A stretch of DNA of 64,000 nt from JAVJST01 sp965229715 (GCA_965229715.1 CBDDJL010000002.1:2421566-2485565); one strand, 5' to 3'. Shown: positions 1 through 9,965, counted from the stretch's first letter. The notes: a model not told the origin generated them from the letters alone. A program made the numbers and translations.

Positions 1-2870
1 GGCGCGAACAGGACATAGCGCCGGTTCGGCATCAGTGGGCTCGGTCGCGACCTTGCCCGGTCACGGAACAGGACATCGCTGATCGGCGTTCCCGTAACGG
101 CGATCCGGTGCCGGTCGTGGCCGCCCTCGATCAAGGCATCCCGGTCGCCGTCGTTGAGCGCGCAAACCATATCGGCGGTGACCGCAGCGGCCAGTCCCGC
201 AGTATCGCGCGCCGCCGCGGCGCACAGGTGAATGCACGTTTCGTCCAATACCATTGACCGGATATCGTCGGCCCCTGCGCCACAGGTCACACCGAGCGCC
301 GGAGCGAACTCGGCAATCTGGCGCGCATCGCCGCTGAGCAAGGGCCAACACGCATCGCCCAGCGCGTGAAAAACCGGCCGGAAGGCATTGAAATCGCCGG
401 GCGCGCTGAGGTGAAACAGCACCCTGGGCAAGCGGTCGAGATCGCGCCCGCGGCACAACGCTGCCGCTTCCGCGCTCAGGATCGCCGCCTCGATCAGCCG
501 ATCCGCCGGGTCGATCCGGCTTGCGTCGCCGAAACACCGCGCCGCCTCGTCGAAGTGACCGAGGCTTTCGCAGGCGAGTCCGAGATAATAGAGCGGCCGG
601 GCATTCTCGGGATCGATCTCGGTCGCTACCCGCAGACACCGCACAGCCTCGTTGAAAGCGCCGGAACGGCGCAGCGCAATGCCCAGCAACAACCGCGACT
701 CGCCGTCGTCCGGCGCAATACGAACGGCGCGCCGAAATGCATGGACGGCCTCCGGTTCATTACCGGCGAGAAACAGCGCCTTGCCGAGCTGGCGCAGGGT
801 CGGCACATCGTCCGGACGGCTGTCGATGGAATGCCGCAGCAGGTCCACCGCCTTGTCGAAACGCCCGCGCAACGCCATCAATTCACCCATCTGCGCATTG
901 ACGGCGGGGTCGTCCGGCGCAATCGCAGCGGCGCGCTGTAGGTATTTCTCGGCCGCTTCCATGTCGCCGGCCGTTTTTGCCTCGGCAACCCGCCGCTTGA
1001 TGCGGATCAAACTGTGCGAAGGATCGCTGCCCTCAGGTCCGCCATCGTCGTCAGGCGGCGCGCTCTGGCGCGTGCGATCGACGCTCTCCGGGACCGTCAC
1101 CGCGGCGTCGGCTTCCGCATCGTGAAGACCTGCGGCCGCTCGCATGCGGGCATCGGCATCGTCGCGCGATCCGCGGCCGGTAGTCTCGTCGACCAGCCGC
1201 AACAGATCCATCTTGCCGAGCCAAGCGACCGAGAAAGCCAGTGCATCGGCATTCCGCCCCGGCATCTTGCGTTCCAGTCCGGCCGTACTGAGCCCGCCGG
1301 TATCGGCGACAATGGCGAGGATCGTCTCGAGATCATCCATCGGCAAAAGCCGGCCCCTGGCGAAACTGTTCATACTGTGGCGCAACCGCTGGTCGATGGC
1401 GGCGCGGTCGTTATGCTCACCCCCCTTCAGGAATGTCTCCTCCGAAACCGTGTCGCTCGGATATGCCGCGAACATGGCAAACGGGTCGGGCCGCGTTGGC
1501 ACCATGGTCGGCTGATCATCCCGAGTCGATGCCTGGGCGCGGCGGCGACGCTCATCGAGCTCGGCCCAGAGATCCTGATAGGCCGATACGATATGTCGCC
1601 AGTCATAGACCTCGCGCGCGCGGCGGCGGCCGGCCTGGCCGAGTTTGGCGCGTTTTTCCGGTTCCGTGATAAGCAGCGATAACGCATCGATGCACGCGGC
1701 CGTGTCGACGGCAATCGCCTGACTGACCTCACCGCAATAACGGTCGTACGTCTTTGGACTCGGCGTACCGGCGAAATCGTGATCGGCATCGAGGGCCAAG
1801 TCGCCGCCACGCCCGGAACCCGGCATCCAGGACGGCACGAGAAAACCGTCGACCCCGTCACGCACGGTTTCCCGATAGCCATCCCAATCGCTGACGATGA
1901 CCGGCAAGCCGGCGGCCATGGCTTCGATGGGCGTGAGGCCGAAGGTCTCCTGAATGTTATCGGAGAGCGAGATGAAGATATCAGCGGCATGCCAGATTCG
2001 TTGACGAACGTCACGGTCGCGGCCGTCGAGGAAAACCATGCGGACGGACGGACAAAACTGTCTGGCGCTCTCACGGAACTCGCGTTCGATGGCGTCGTTG
2101 GCGAACCAACCGGCCATGATCAGATGAACGCGCCGTCCGGTACGATGCGCCGCTTCCTCGGCAGCAAGATACATCGGCAGCGGATGGGCTTTGGCATGAA
2201 AGCTCAGGCGGCCGAGAAACAGCAGCGCGACGTCGCTCTCGCCGATACCGATGCCGCGGCGCAGGTGCGCACGCTCGGCTTCGGAACGCCTACTGTCGGA
2301 AAACCGCTCGCAATCGACACCGAGCGGGATGACCGGCATTTCGGCGGCAAACGACGGCTTCGCGCCAAAGCGCTCCTCGAGGTACGCAAACTCCGCATCG
2401 ATGACGTGCCGAATTGCGGAACGCGATGCCTCCGACGTGCAGATCAGCGCGTCCCATGGGTTGACCGGTGCGCGCGCCATCGCGGCGAGGCCGTCCATGA
2501 CATTGGGCGACGCGACGGTGTGATTGACGCCGCAAATCCCGAACGTGGCGCTCTGCGATAGCTGACGCCGGCGCCAGGCCAGATCGGCGTAGTCGGGACC
2601 CGGCATCATCAGCATCGCCGGCACGTCCGGATCGCCGTACTCGGCCGGCGAAACTCGGCGGCACTTGCGCCCGGGATCGCCCAGCGCCTTCACCCGACCG
2701 GTAAAATCGAGAAAGTGATCGGCCGATCGGGTTTCTGCGTAGAAGGTCTCGGCGCCGCTGTGACGGATAAAACCGGTCAGGAACCCCTCGCCCGCGGCAT
2801 GCCGGCCCATCAACCGTTCGCGGTCGGTGTTCACACTGTCCGGATGATGAAAGATGACCGCGTTCTGCAA
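1..2870 (-). CDS. Multidomain glycosyltransferase with TPR region (3' end cut by window edge)
   Basis: About 956 residues are visible and the frame runs open through the left edge. I infer a TTG start at 2870 because a GGAG lies 8 nt upstream and the conserved reading begins there; no ATG fits as well. Residues about 1-430 look like a GT-B glycosyltransferase of family 4: PLGVDCERF precedes the donor domain, and DIFISLSDNIQETFGLTP with EAMAAGLPVIVSDWDG is the usual nucleotide-sugar region. Residues about 610-760 are TPR-like helical repeats. From about residue 800 a second GT-B-like half begins (GTPISDVLF, RRYVLFAP), resembling CDP-glycerol glycerophosphotransferase or UDP-GlcNAc 2-epimerase folds. 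It lies 31 nt behind the SDR on the same strand. A role in envelope or extracellular polysaccharide synthesis is inferred; the substrate is unknown. Confidence 0.75.
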   Translation of the reverse strand, partial: MQNAVIFHHPDSVNTDRERLMGRHAAGEGFLTGFIRHSGAETFYAETRSADHFLDFTGRVKALGDPGRKCRRVSPAEYGDPDVPAMLMMPGPDYADLAWRRRQLSQSATFGICGVNHTVASPNVMDGLAAMARAPVNPWDALICTSEASRSAIRHVIDAEFAYLEERFGAKPSFAAEMPVIPLGVDCERFSDSRRSEAERAHLRRGIGIGESDVALLFLGRLSFHAKAHPLPMYLAAEEAAHRTGRRVHLIMAGWFANDAIEREFRESARQFCPSVRMVFLDGRDRDVRQRIWHAADIFISLSDNIQETFGLTPIEAMAAGLPVIVSDWDGYRETVRDGVDGFLVPSWMPGSGRGGDLALDADHDFAGTPSPKTYDRYCGEVSQAIAVDTAACIDALSLLITEPEKRAKLGQAGRRRAREVYDWRHIVSAYQDLWAELDERRRRAQASTRDDQPTMVPTRPDPFAMFAAYPSDTVSEETFLKGGEHNDRAAIDQRLRHSMNSFARGRLLPMDDLETILAIVADTGGLSTAGLERKMPGRNADALAFSVAWLGKMDLLRLVDETTGRGSRDDADARMRAAAGLHDAEADAAVTVPESVDRTRQSAPPDDDGGPEGSDPSHSLIRIKRRVAEAKTAGDMEAAEKYLQRAAAIAPDDPAVNAQMGELMALRGRFDKAVDLLRHSIDSRPDDVPTLRQLGKALFLAGNEPEAVHAFRRAVRIAPDDGESRLLLGIALRRSGAFNEAVRCLRVATEIDPENARPLYYLGLACESLGHFDEAARCFGDASRIDPADRLIEAAILSAEAAALCRGRDLDRLPRVLFHLSAPGDFNAFRPVFHALGDACWPLLSGDARQIAEFAPALGVTCGAGADDIRSMVLDETCIHLCAAAARDTAGLAAAVTADMVCALNDGDRDALIEGGHDRHRIAVTGTPISDVLFRDRARSRPSPLMPNRRYVLFA

Positions 2871-2901
2871 ACCGCTCGCTCCCGATACCGTACCCGCTGC
2901 G

Positions 2902-3642
2902 TCAGTAGAGGTGCTGGCCGCCGGTAACCCAGATTTCGGTTCCCGTGACATAGGCGGCATCGTCGGAACACAGATAGAAGATGGTGCCGACCACGTCGCC
3001 GGGCGCGCCCATGCGGTCGAGCGGGATGCGCGGGATCAGCGCTTCGTACTCCGGACCGATCATTTCCGTTTCGATCTCGCCCGGCGCAATGGCATTGACG
3101 CGGATGTCGAGCGCCGCCATCTCGTTGGCGAGTTCCCGGGTCAGCGCCGACAGCGCCGCTTTAGAGATCGAATACGCGGAACCGGCGAACGGATGGATAC
3201 GGTGTCCGGCAATCGATGTTATGTTGACGATGGAGCCCTTGCCGCGATGCAGGGCCGAAGCAAAGCCGCGTGACAACCTGAGTGCGGCATAGAAATTGAT
3301 CTCGAAGACCTCCTGCCAGGCATCGAGATCGCCATTCAGACACCCCAGCCGTTCGCGGAACGGCGTCTTCGGAGACAAGCCGGCATTGTTGACCAGCGCG
3401 TGCAACGGTTGATCGCCGAGCACCTCGTTGGCCTCGTCGATGAACGCCTGAACGCTGTCGGGCCGTGACAGATCGGTCGGGATGTGACACGTCCAGTTCG
3501 GATCGCGCTTACAGGCTTCCGGCGTATCGTCGCGCGAACACGTAATGATCTGCCATCCCCGGTCGAGAAAACACTTGGCGGCGTGATGGCCGATCCCCCG
3601 GCTTGCCCCCGTTATCACGATGTTCTTGCGCTGCTCGGTCAT
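2902..3642 (-). CDS. Short-chain dehydrogenase/reductase (SDR)
   Basis: A classical SDR of 246 residues. The Rossmann motif TGASRGIG lies near residue 11, NNAG is in the middle, and the catalytic Ser (NITSIAG) is followed by YSISK with the Tyr and Lys. The C-terminal GTEIWVTGGQ is typical of FabG-like members. It reduces or oxidises an unknown substrate with NAD(P). It precedes the large glycosyltransferase in the same direction, so it may supply or modify a sugar or lipid precursor; that is inference from position only. Confidence 0.85.
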   Translation of the reverse strand: MTEQRKNIVITGASRGIGHHAAKCFLDRGWQIITCSRDDTPEACKRDPNWTCHIPTDLSRPDSVQAFIDEANEVLGDQPLHALVNNAGLSPKTPFRERLGCLNGDLDAWQEVFEINFYAALRLSRGFASALHRGKGSIVNITSIAGHRIHPFAGSAYSISKAALSALTRELANEMAALDIRVNAIAPGEIETEMIGPEYEALIPRIPLDRMGAPGDVVGTIFYLCSDDAAYVTGTEIWVTGGQHLY

Positions 3643-3746
3643 GTCCGAAGCCTAAGGCATCGCATGAGGCTGTTCCAGCGGATTGGCGACCGTCGCAGGG
3701 GGCCGCCGGACTGGACCCGCTGCCGCGCCATCACTAGTCTCCGGCC

Positions 3747-4355
3747 ATGTGCTCACGCTACGAACTGAACAGCAATGCAGCTGACCTGATGCGGCAACTC
3801 GACCTGCCCGAACCGCCGCCGATGCCCAACGCGGGCGAGCTCCGCCCGACCGACCGGGTTCTTGCCGTCGACACCGCCCGCAATGCATCGCTTCGCGCCT
3901 GGGGCATTCCCGCACCCTGGGACGGCAAGCCGATATTCAACGCCCGGTCGGAAACGTTGAGAGAGAAGCCGACGTTCAGCCCCTACCTCAAAAATCGGTT
4001 CGTCCTCCCGGCCAGCGCTTACTTCGAGTGGCGCAAGGACGGTGCGAAGAAAACCAAGATGCGCATTCGCCCGTCCGAAGACGCTTCTGTGCCGTTCTGT
4101 TTCGCGGCATTGGGCGATGCGGCGCACGTAACGATCGTGACATGCACGGCCACGGCCTCGATCGCCGACATCCACGCTCGCATGCCGGTGTTGCTGGATG
4201 GCGACGGAATCGCGCGGTGGCTCGATCCGCATCTCGACCTGAACGACGTCGCGGCGCTGCTACGGCCGCTCGATCTCGGCAACCTGACCGCCGCGCCCGC
4301 CGAAACGGAAACCGCCCCTCGACGACCACCGGACCAGCCCGACCTGTTCGCCTAA
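3747..4355 (+). CDS. SRAP/HMCES family protein (abasic-site DNA-protein crosslink factor)
   Basis: 202 residues, normal for SRAP (SOS response-associated peptidase; YedK in E. coli). Cys2, exposed once the initiator Met is removed, forms the thiazolidine link to abasic sites in single-stranded DNA. NARSET, the Glu in AYFEWRK and the His in HARMPVLL are the other conserved active-site segments. The family shields abasic sites at replication forks. It is divergent from the SDR with about 100 bp between. I see no convincing LexA box there. Confidence 0.9.
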   Translation: MCSRYELNSNAADLMRQLDLPEPPPMPNAGELRPTDRVLAVDTARNASLRAWGIPAPWDGKPIFNARSETLREKPTFSPYLKNRFVLPASAYFEWRKDGAKKTKMRIRPSEDASVPFCFAALGDAAHVTIVTCTATASIADIHARMPVLLDGDGIARWLDPHLDLNDVAALLRPLDLGNLTAAPAETETAPRRPPDQPDLFA

Positions 4356-4450
4356 TCTCGCGCCGGTTTCGCAACACCACGCTTGCGGCGGCCAACAGGA
4401 AGCTATAAGCGTCCGTTTCAAGGGGACGAACACCGATACGGTGGCGATCG

Positions 4451-5785
4451 ATGAAAACCGAAAACGACAACGCAACCGCCGACGGGACGGAAACGACCGG
4501 CGAGTCCCTGTTCTCCACGACCGTCGCCTTGTGGTCGTTGTTCATCAGCATCGCCGCAGGCATGCTCAGCATGGGTCTGCTCGGTCCGCTCTTGGCGATC
4601 CGCGCCGGTATCGACGGGTTCTCGACGGAAACGACCGGTCTCATCATGACCGGCTACTTCGCGGGTTTCCTCGTCAGTTCCCAGCTGACACCGAAACTGG
4701 TTGCCCGTGTCGGCCACGTCCGGGTCTTCGCCGCGCTGGCATCGCTGGCATCCATTTCGCCGCTGGTTCACGCCCTGATCGTCGATCCTTACGTCTGGTT
4801 CGCCGGCCGTGTCGTGACCGGGTTTTCCTATGCCGGCATCTATATCGTCGCCGAGAGCTGGCTGAACGCGCGCGCATCGAACAGAAACCGCGGCAAGCTC
4901 CTGTCGATTTACATGGTCATCATGGTCGGCGCCATGGCCGGCGGGCCGCTATTGCTGAACCTGTCGCATCCGCTGGCGATGGATCTGTTCATTCTGGCAT
5001 CGATCCTGGTTTCGGTTTCCCTGATCCCGATCCTGCTCGCCGCCACGCCCGTACCGGCCTACGAGGAGCCTGAAAAACTCAGCGTCCTGAAGCTCTATAC
5101 CCTGGCGCCGCTCGGGGTCGTCGGCATGCTGATCGTCGGCCTGACCAACGGCGGCATGATCAGCATGATTGCCGTGTTCGGCGATGACATGGGCATGTCC
5201 GTCGCCCAGATTTCCCTACTCACGTTCGCCGCCCTGCTTGGCACCGTCGTCACGCAATGGCCGATCGGCTGGCTGTCGGACCGGTTCGACCGGCGCTGGG
5301 TGCTGACCGCCGTCACCTTTGCCGCCGCCGGCGTGGCCGCCATCGGTTTCTTCGGCATCACCCTCTCATTCCTGGCGTTGTGCGCCGTAGCCGCGCTGCT
5401 CGGCGGACTGGTGTTTCCGATGTACAGCCTGTGTCTGGCGCATACCAACGACCGGCTGACGACCAAGCAGATGATGGCCGCCAGCGGCACCATGGTCATG
5501 CTTTCGGGGATCGGTGCGATCGGCGGGCCGTATTCGGCCTCTTGGCTGATGTCGCAGATCGGCCCGCGCGGATTTTTTCTCTATTTCGTTATCCTGCAAG
5601 GCGGGCTCGGCGCCTATGCACTCTGGCGTATGACACGGCGAGCGCCGATCCCCATCGAGGATCAGGAACAGACCATCGGTTACGGCCAGACGGTCGCCGT
5701 CACGCCGGTTTTTTCGACGGAGTCGTACATGGAAATGGCGTCGCCGGGCGAGAGCGAAGATACGCCGGCAACGTCATCCCCTTAA
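4451..5785 (+). CDS. MFS transporter
   Basis: 444 residues with about 12 hydrophobic segments and hydrophilic tails. GWLSDRFDRRWVL, near residue 275, is the cytoplasmic loop typical of MFS carriers, and the N-terminal half has TGYFAGFLVSSQLTPKLV. The overall pattern resembles the YcaD-like/UMF group. It is an inner-membrane secondary carrier of unknown substrate. The stop codon overlaps the stop of the convergent universal stress gene by 4 nt, so the two share a 3' end with no room for separate terminators. Confidence 0.85.
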   Translation: MKTENDNATADGTETTGESLFSTTVALWSLFISIAAGMLSMGLLGPLLAIRAGIDGFSTETTGLIMTGYFAGFLVSSQLTPKLVARVGHVRVFAALASLASISPLVHALIVDPYVWFAGRVVTGFSYAGIYIVAESWLNARASNRNRGKLLSIYMVIMVGAMAGGPLLLNLSHPLAMDLFILASILVSVSLIPILLAATPVPAYEEPEKLSVLKLYTLAPLGVVGMLIVGLTNGGMISMIAVFGDDMGMSVAQISLLTFAALLGTVVTQWPIGWLSDRFDRRWVLTAVTFAAAGVAAIGFFGITLSFLALCAVAALLGGLVFPMYSLCLAHTNDRLTTKQMMAASGTMVMLSGIGAIGGPYSASWLMSQIGPRGFFLYFVILQGGLGAYALWRMTRRAPIPIEDQEQTIGYGQTVAVTPVFSTESYMEMASPGESEDTPATSSP

Positions 5786-6648
5786 TGGACGAGGATGACC
5801 GGTATCGTCGCCTCGTCCAACACGTGACGCGTCACGCCGCCCATGATGAGCTGACGCAAACGGCTGTGCGTATAGGCCCCCATCACAAGCAGATCGGCGC
5901 CCCAGTCTGCGCATCGCGACAACACCGTCTCGCCGACGTTCTGTTCGATCACCGGCGACGTCTCGATTGCCGCCGTGACGCCGTGCGCCCTCAGGTAACG
6001 GGCGAGATCGGCGGCCATGGCATTGCCGCTCTGGTCCATGTCGACGGTCAGCACCTTGACGGCGTCGGCGGCCAGGATCAGGGGCATGGCCGCGGCGACG
6101 GCACGGGCCGCCTCGGCGCTGCCATTCCAGGAAATGGCAATCTTGCGGCCGACGGCACCGGCACCGCCCGGCGGCACGACGAGTACGCCGCGACCGGTTT
6201 CGACGAGCGCCGCATTCAGGGTCAGGGTTGCCGATACGGTGGCATCGTCCACCGGTCGCGGCACGACAATGAGATCGGCAAGCCGGCCTTGCAGGGCGAC
6301 GACCTCGTCCTCGCGCCCTTCCAGCGAACGCCATGACGCCGTGACGCCCTCGTTGGCCGGCGGATCGTCGGATTCCGTGATTCCATCTTCCGCACAGAGA
6401 ACATCGAACATTTCACGCGCGATTGCCGCGCGCCGCTCGGTTTCCTGCTGGGTCGCCTGCACGATGTCTTCCAGCATGGCGCCGGACATGCCCTCGCCGA
6501 GCAGCGGCACCGAGTCCCTCGGATTGGCGCGGACGTGCAGCACATCGATGTGTGCGACATGGTCGGCGGCAACGGCTTTGGCGGTGTTCAGCGCATCCGC
6601 CGCACCGTCGGAGCCGTCGAGGGGTACAAGAATGGATTTGATGGTCAT
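5782..6648 (-). CDS. Tandem universal stress protein
   Basis: 288 residues holding two Usp domains. The first begins KSILVPLDGSDGAADAL and the second starts near residue 150 with KIAISWNGSAEAA. The second ends with MGAYTHSRLRQLIMGGVT, which matches the Gx2Gx9G(S/T) nucleotide-binding pattern. I chose the ATG at 6648 over a longer upstream reading because GGGAGGGAA precedes it at good spacing and the Usp fold begins at once. Tandem Usp proteins of this length are common in alphaproteobacteria. It follows the cation transporter on the same strand (80 nt gap). Confidence 0.88.
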   Translation of the reverse strand: MTIKSILVPLDGSDGAADALNTAKAVAADHVAHIDVLHVRANPRDSVPLLGEGMSGAMLEDIVQATQQETERRAAIAREMFDVLCAEDGITESDDPPANEGVTASWRSLEGREDEVVALQGRLADLIVVPRPVDDATVSATLTLNAALVETGRGVLVVPPGGAGAVGRKIAISWNGSAEAARAVAAAMPLILAADAVKVLTVDMDQSGNAMAADLARYLRAHGVTAAIETSPVIEQNVGETVLSRCADWGADLLVMGAYTHSRLRQLIMGGVTRHVLDEATIPVILVH

Positions 6649-6728
6649 GGTTGGGTTCCCTCCCGAGGGGGCGCCAGATCGCCTCTCCCATTGAGGTATC
6701 CTAACACATGCCCGCCGCAAGTGGCGGA

Positions 6729-7703
6729 TCAGCGAAAGACCGGAATATCCTCTTCGACGCCTTCCGGGTCCTGGTGCACGATGACCTCCGCGTTGGGAAA
6801 GACCTCGATGATGCTGGCCTCGACTTCGTCGGCGATTTCATGGGCCCGGTAGAGCGATATGGCACCATCCATTTCTAGGTGCATCTGAACGAAGATGTGC
6901 TGACCCGAGGTTCGTGTCCGCAAATCGTGCAGGTTGCGAACATCGGCATGAGACATGGCGATATCGCGTATTTGACGGCGTTCGTCATCCTGGAGTTCGC
7001 GATCCATCAGGACCTGCAACGCCTCATTAGCCAGCTGCCAAGAGCCATGCAAAATGTAGCCGGCGATGACGACGGCGATGAAGGGGTCGAACCACAGCAA
7101 ACCGAAGTTGGCGACGACCGCGAGCGAGCCGATGACGCCGAGATTGACCAACACGTCCATCTGGTAGTGCATCGAGTCCGCGCCGATGGCGATCGAGCCG
7201 GTACGCTTGACGACATAGCGCTGAAATCCGACCAGGAACACGGTCAGTACGATGGAGAAGACCATGACGGCGTAGCCGATCTCGGTGCGCAGGATCTCAC
7301 GCGGGTTGAAGAACCGCTCACCGGCCTCGATCAGCAGAAAAGCCGCGGATCCGGCAATAAACGCCGCCTGCGCCAGCCCGGCCAGGGACTCCGCCTTGCC
7401 GTGACCGAAACGATGTTCCTTGTCAGCCGGCTCCAAGGCATGTTTAACTGCATAAAGGTTAATCAACGACGCCGCCGCATCAAGCAACGAATCGATCAAC
7501 GTCGACAACAAACTCACCGAGTCGGTCAACAACCAGGCGCCGAACTTCGCCGCGACGAGAATACTGGCGACCGAGACCGAGGCGATTGTCGCAATCCGCA
7601 TCAGGCGGGCCGATTGCGAGTCCGGGGCGGCGACTGCGCCGCCCGGCGTCACGACATTCGTCACGTCGCCACTGTCGTCGTTCGCGGGGCTTCGCTCGGT
7701 CAC
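6729..7703 (-). CDS. Cation diffusion facilitator (FieF/YiiP-like)
   Basis: 324 residues from a GTG at 7703 that overlaps the pdxH stop as GTGA, which indicates translational coupling. A longer open reading into pdxH exists but is out of frame with it and unlike the family. The two metal-site motifs are visible: DSLLDAAAS in the second helix and HYQMD in the fifth, with HRFGHGKAESLA between. A cytoplasmic metal-binding domain follows (HDLRTRTSGQHIFVQMHLEM, with later His residues). Members export Zn2+ or Fe2+ in exchange for protons across the inner membrane. Confidence 0.9.
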   Translation of the reverse strand: MTERSPANDDSGDVTNVVTPGGAVAAPDSQSARLMRIATIASVSVASILVAAKFGAWLLTDSVSLLSTLIDSLLDAAASLINLYAVKHALEPADKEHRFGHGKAESLAGLAQAAFIAGSAAFLLIEAGERFFNPREILRTEIGYAVMVFSIVLTVFLVGFQRYVVKRTGSIAIGADSMHYQMDVLVNLGVIGSLAVVANFGLLWFDPFIAVVIAGYILHGSWQLANEALQVLMDRELQDDERRQIRDIAMSHADVRNLHDLRTRTSGQHIFVQMHLEMDGAISLYRAHEIADEVEASIIEVFPNAEVIVHQDPEGVEEDIPVFR

Positions 7704-8293
7704 GGGAACAGACGCTCCGTCGTCCAGTCGGCCGTTGTCTTCGGGCGGCGATAGACCAACCGGTCGTGCAGGCGGTAGGCCTCCTGCTGCCAGAATTCGA
7801 TGGCGATCGGGGCGAGACGGAAACCGGACCAGAATTCGGGCCGCGGAACCTCGCCGATGTTGAACTTCGCCGTATACTTGGCGATCCGCTTTTCGAATTC
7901 GTAGCGGCTTTCGAGGGGCTGCGATTGTCGCGAGGCCCAAGCGCCGATCTGGCTCATTTTTGCCCGGCTGGCGAAATACGCATCCGCCTCTTCGTCGCTG
8001 ACCGGCTCAACGGCGCCCTCGACACGGACCTGCCGGGTCAGCGACTTCCAGTGAAAACACAGCGCGACGTGCGGATTGGCTGCAAGTTCGCCGCCCTTGC
8101 GGCTGGTCAGATTGGTGTAGAAAACGAAGCCCGCATCGTCGACATGCTTCATCAGCACCATGCGCACGGACGGACGGCCGTCCGGCGTCGCAGTCGCCAG
8201 CGCGACTGCGTTAGGGTCCGAAGGCTCGCTCGCCGTGGCATCCTCGAACCAGGCGTTGAAGAGATCGATGGGATTGTTCTGTGCGTCGATCAT
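7700..8293 (-). CDS. pdxH: Pyridoxamine 5'-phosphate oxidase
   Basis: 197 residues. It uses FMN to oxidise pyridoxamine or pyridoxine 5'-phosphate to pyridoxal phosphate, the last step of PLP synthesis and salvage. Diagnostic segments are RMVLMKHVDDAGFVFYTN, SRKGGELAANPHVALCFHW, QSQPLESR, and the C-terminal RLHDRLVYRR and ending RLFP. It is coupled by a 4-nt overlap to the following transporter and is divergent from the glycine-zipper lipoprotein. Confidence 0.95.
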   Translation of the reverse strand: MIDAQNNPIDLFNAWFEDATASEPSDPNAVALATATPDGRPSVRMVLMKHVDDAGFVFYTNLTSRKGGELAANPHVALCFHWKSLTRQVRVEGAVEPVSDEEADAYFASRAKMSQIGAWASRQSQPLESRYEFEKRIAKYTAKFNIGEVPRPEFWSGFRLAPIAIEFWQQEAYRLHDRLVYRRPKTTADWTTERLFP

Positions 8294-8470
8294 AAGGGCG
8301 TCTCGCCGTCTCGCCAGGCCGCGTACCGGCGCGAGATTCCTTGAATGGCGCGCAACCGCGGTTAGAGTTGTTATCGGATTCGCATTGCGTGTACGCCATG
8401 CATTTGGTCTCTCGCCCCGCTGCCTGTCAAGCGCGGGCGGTCGGCGAACTCTTCATTCAGGAGTACTACC

Positions 8471-8950
8471 ATGCCGAAAACCCTGATTGTCTCCATCGCA
8501 GCCGCCTCGCTGCTGCTCGCGTCCTGCACGCAGGATGTCGTTTCCGACAAAAAGGCAGCAGGCACCGTGATCGGCTCCATCGTCGGCCTCATCGTCGGCT
8601 CCAAACTGGGCAGCGGCACCGGGCGCACGGTTGCCATGGCGGTCGGCGGCATTGCCGGCGCGTGGATCGGCAGCGAAATCGGCCAGAAACTGAACGAACG
8701 CGACCAGGAACTGGCCCGTGAGGCGGCCGACGAAGCGCTCGAGAACGGCAAAACCGGCAACACCGACACGTGGAGCAACCCGGACAGCGGCAACAGCGGC
8801 TCGGTCACGCCGGTTTCGGACAGTTACGAAACCGTGTCCAACGAGGAATGCCGCGACTTCGAATCGACGGTTACCGTCGAGGGTGAAACCGAGGTGGCGC
8901 ATGGCCGCGCTTGCCGTCAGGAAGACGGATCCTGGAAGATCGTGCGCTGA
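8471..8950 (+). CDS. Glycine-zipper lipoprotein (17 kDa surface-antigen type)
   Basis: 159 residues. A lipoprotein signal ends LLLASC, so Cys19 should be lipidated and the protein anchored in the outer membrane. A glycine-zipper segment follows (GTVIGSIVGLIVGSKLGSG, then GGIAGAWIGSEIG), as in the Rickettsia 17 kDa antigen family. The C-terminal part has two Cys, in EECRDFE and RACRQEDG, which could form a disulfide. CAGGAG sits 7 nt before the ATG. Function is probably structural in the envelope; this is not shown by the sequence. Confidence 0.85.
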   Translation: MPKTLIVSIAAASLLLASCTQDVVSDKKAAGTVIGSIVGLIVGSKLGSGTGRTVAMAVGGIAGAWIGSEIGQKLNERDQELAREAADEALENGKTGNTDTWSNPDSGNSGSVTPVSDSYETVSNEECRDFESTVTVEGETEVAHGRACRQEDGSWKIVR

Positions 8951-9152
8951 CGCCGGCTGCCCGACGAGGCCCCGAACCGTCCGGTGACGGCGCTACACGT
9001 ATTTCACGGTGTTACGGGCCTCTTGATTTGACCTTCCGGACGCCATCGGCTATGGGCTAACGGTATCAAAACCCTGATTCGACGCCGGTTTTCGCCGATT
9101 TTGCGATACGCCAACCGGACACGAACGGGTTGCATGTCGAAAGGAATCCAGG

Positions 9153-9965
9153 ATGACCGAGACCTCCACGCTGATGGCTGGCAAGAAGGGCCTGATCATG
9201 GGCGTTGCCAACGATCGGTCAATTGCCTGGGCCATTGCCAAGACGGCGCACGATCACGGTGCCGAAATGGCCTTCACCTACCAGGGCGAGGCTCTGCAGA
9301 AGCGGGTCAAGCCGCTGGCGGAATCCATCGGCGCATCGCTGGTGTTGCCCTGCGACGTTACCGACATGACCAGCGTCGATGCGGTGTTCGATACGCTGTC
9401 GAAGGAATGGGGCAGCCTGGACTTCGTCGTTCACGCAGTCGCCTATTCCGACAAGGAACAGCTCAAGGGCCGCTACATCGACACCACGGCGGACAATTTC
9501 GCCGCGACCATGAACATCTCGTGCTTTTCGTTTACGGCCGTTTGCCAGCGCGCCGCGCCGCTGATGACGAACGGCGGCAGCCTGCTGACCCTGACCTACT
9601 TCGGCGCCGAACGCGTGATGCCGCATTACAACGTCATGGGCGTCGCCAAGGCCGCTCTTGAGACCAGCGTGCGCTACCTCGCCGAGGATCTCGGCAAGGA
9701 CGGCATCCGCGTCAATGCGCTGTCGGCGGGGCCGATGAAGACGCTGGCGGCATCGGGTATCGGCGACTTCCGCTACATCCTCAAGTGGAACGAATACAAT
9801 TCGCCGCTGCGCCGCAACGTCACCGGCGAGGACGTCGGCGGCGCCGGGCTCTATCTGCTGTCCGATCTCGCCAGCGGCGTAACGGGCGAGACGCACCATG
9901 TCGACTGCGGTTACAATATCGTCGGCATGAAGGCGGTCGATGCCCCGGATATCACTGTCTCCTGA
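9153..9965 (+). CDS. fabI: Enoyl-[acyl-carrier-protein] reductase (NADH)
   Basis: 270 residues, a FabI-type atypical SDR that reduces the enoyl-ACP double bond in the last step of each fatty-acid elongation cycle. GVANDRSIAWAIAK is the FabI nucleotide motif. The catalytic Tyr and Lys are in YNVMGVAKAALE (Tyr-x6-Lys). LSAGPMKTLAASGI is the substrate-binding loop. The ATG at 9153 has AAGGAATCCAGG before it; the internal Met in LMAGKKGL is a possible alternative. aroC follows after 43 nt on the same strand. Confidence 0.95.
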   Translation: MTETSTLMAGKKGLIMGVANDRSIAWAIAKTAHDHGAEMAFTYQGEALQKRVKPLAESIGASLVLPCDVTDMTSVDAVFDTLSKEWGSLDFVVHAVAYSDKEQLKGRYIDTTADNFAATMNISCFSFTAVCQRAAPLMTNGGSLLTLTYFGAERVMPHYNVMGVAKAALETSVRYLAEDLGKDGIRVNALSAGPMKTLAASGIGDFRYILKWNEYNSPLRRNVTGEDVGGAGLYLLSDLASGVTGETHHVDCGYNIVGMKAVDAPDITVS

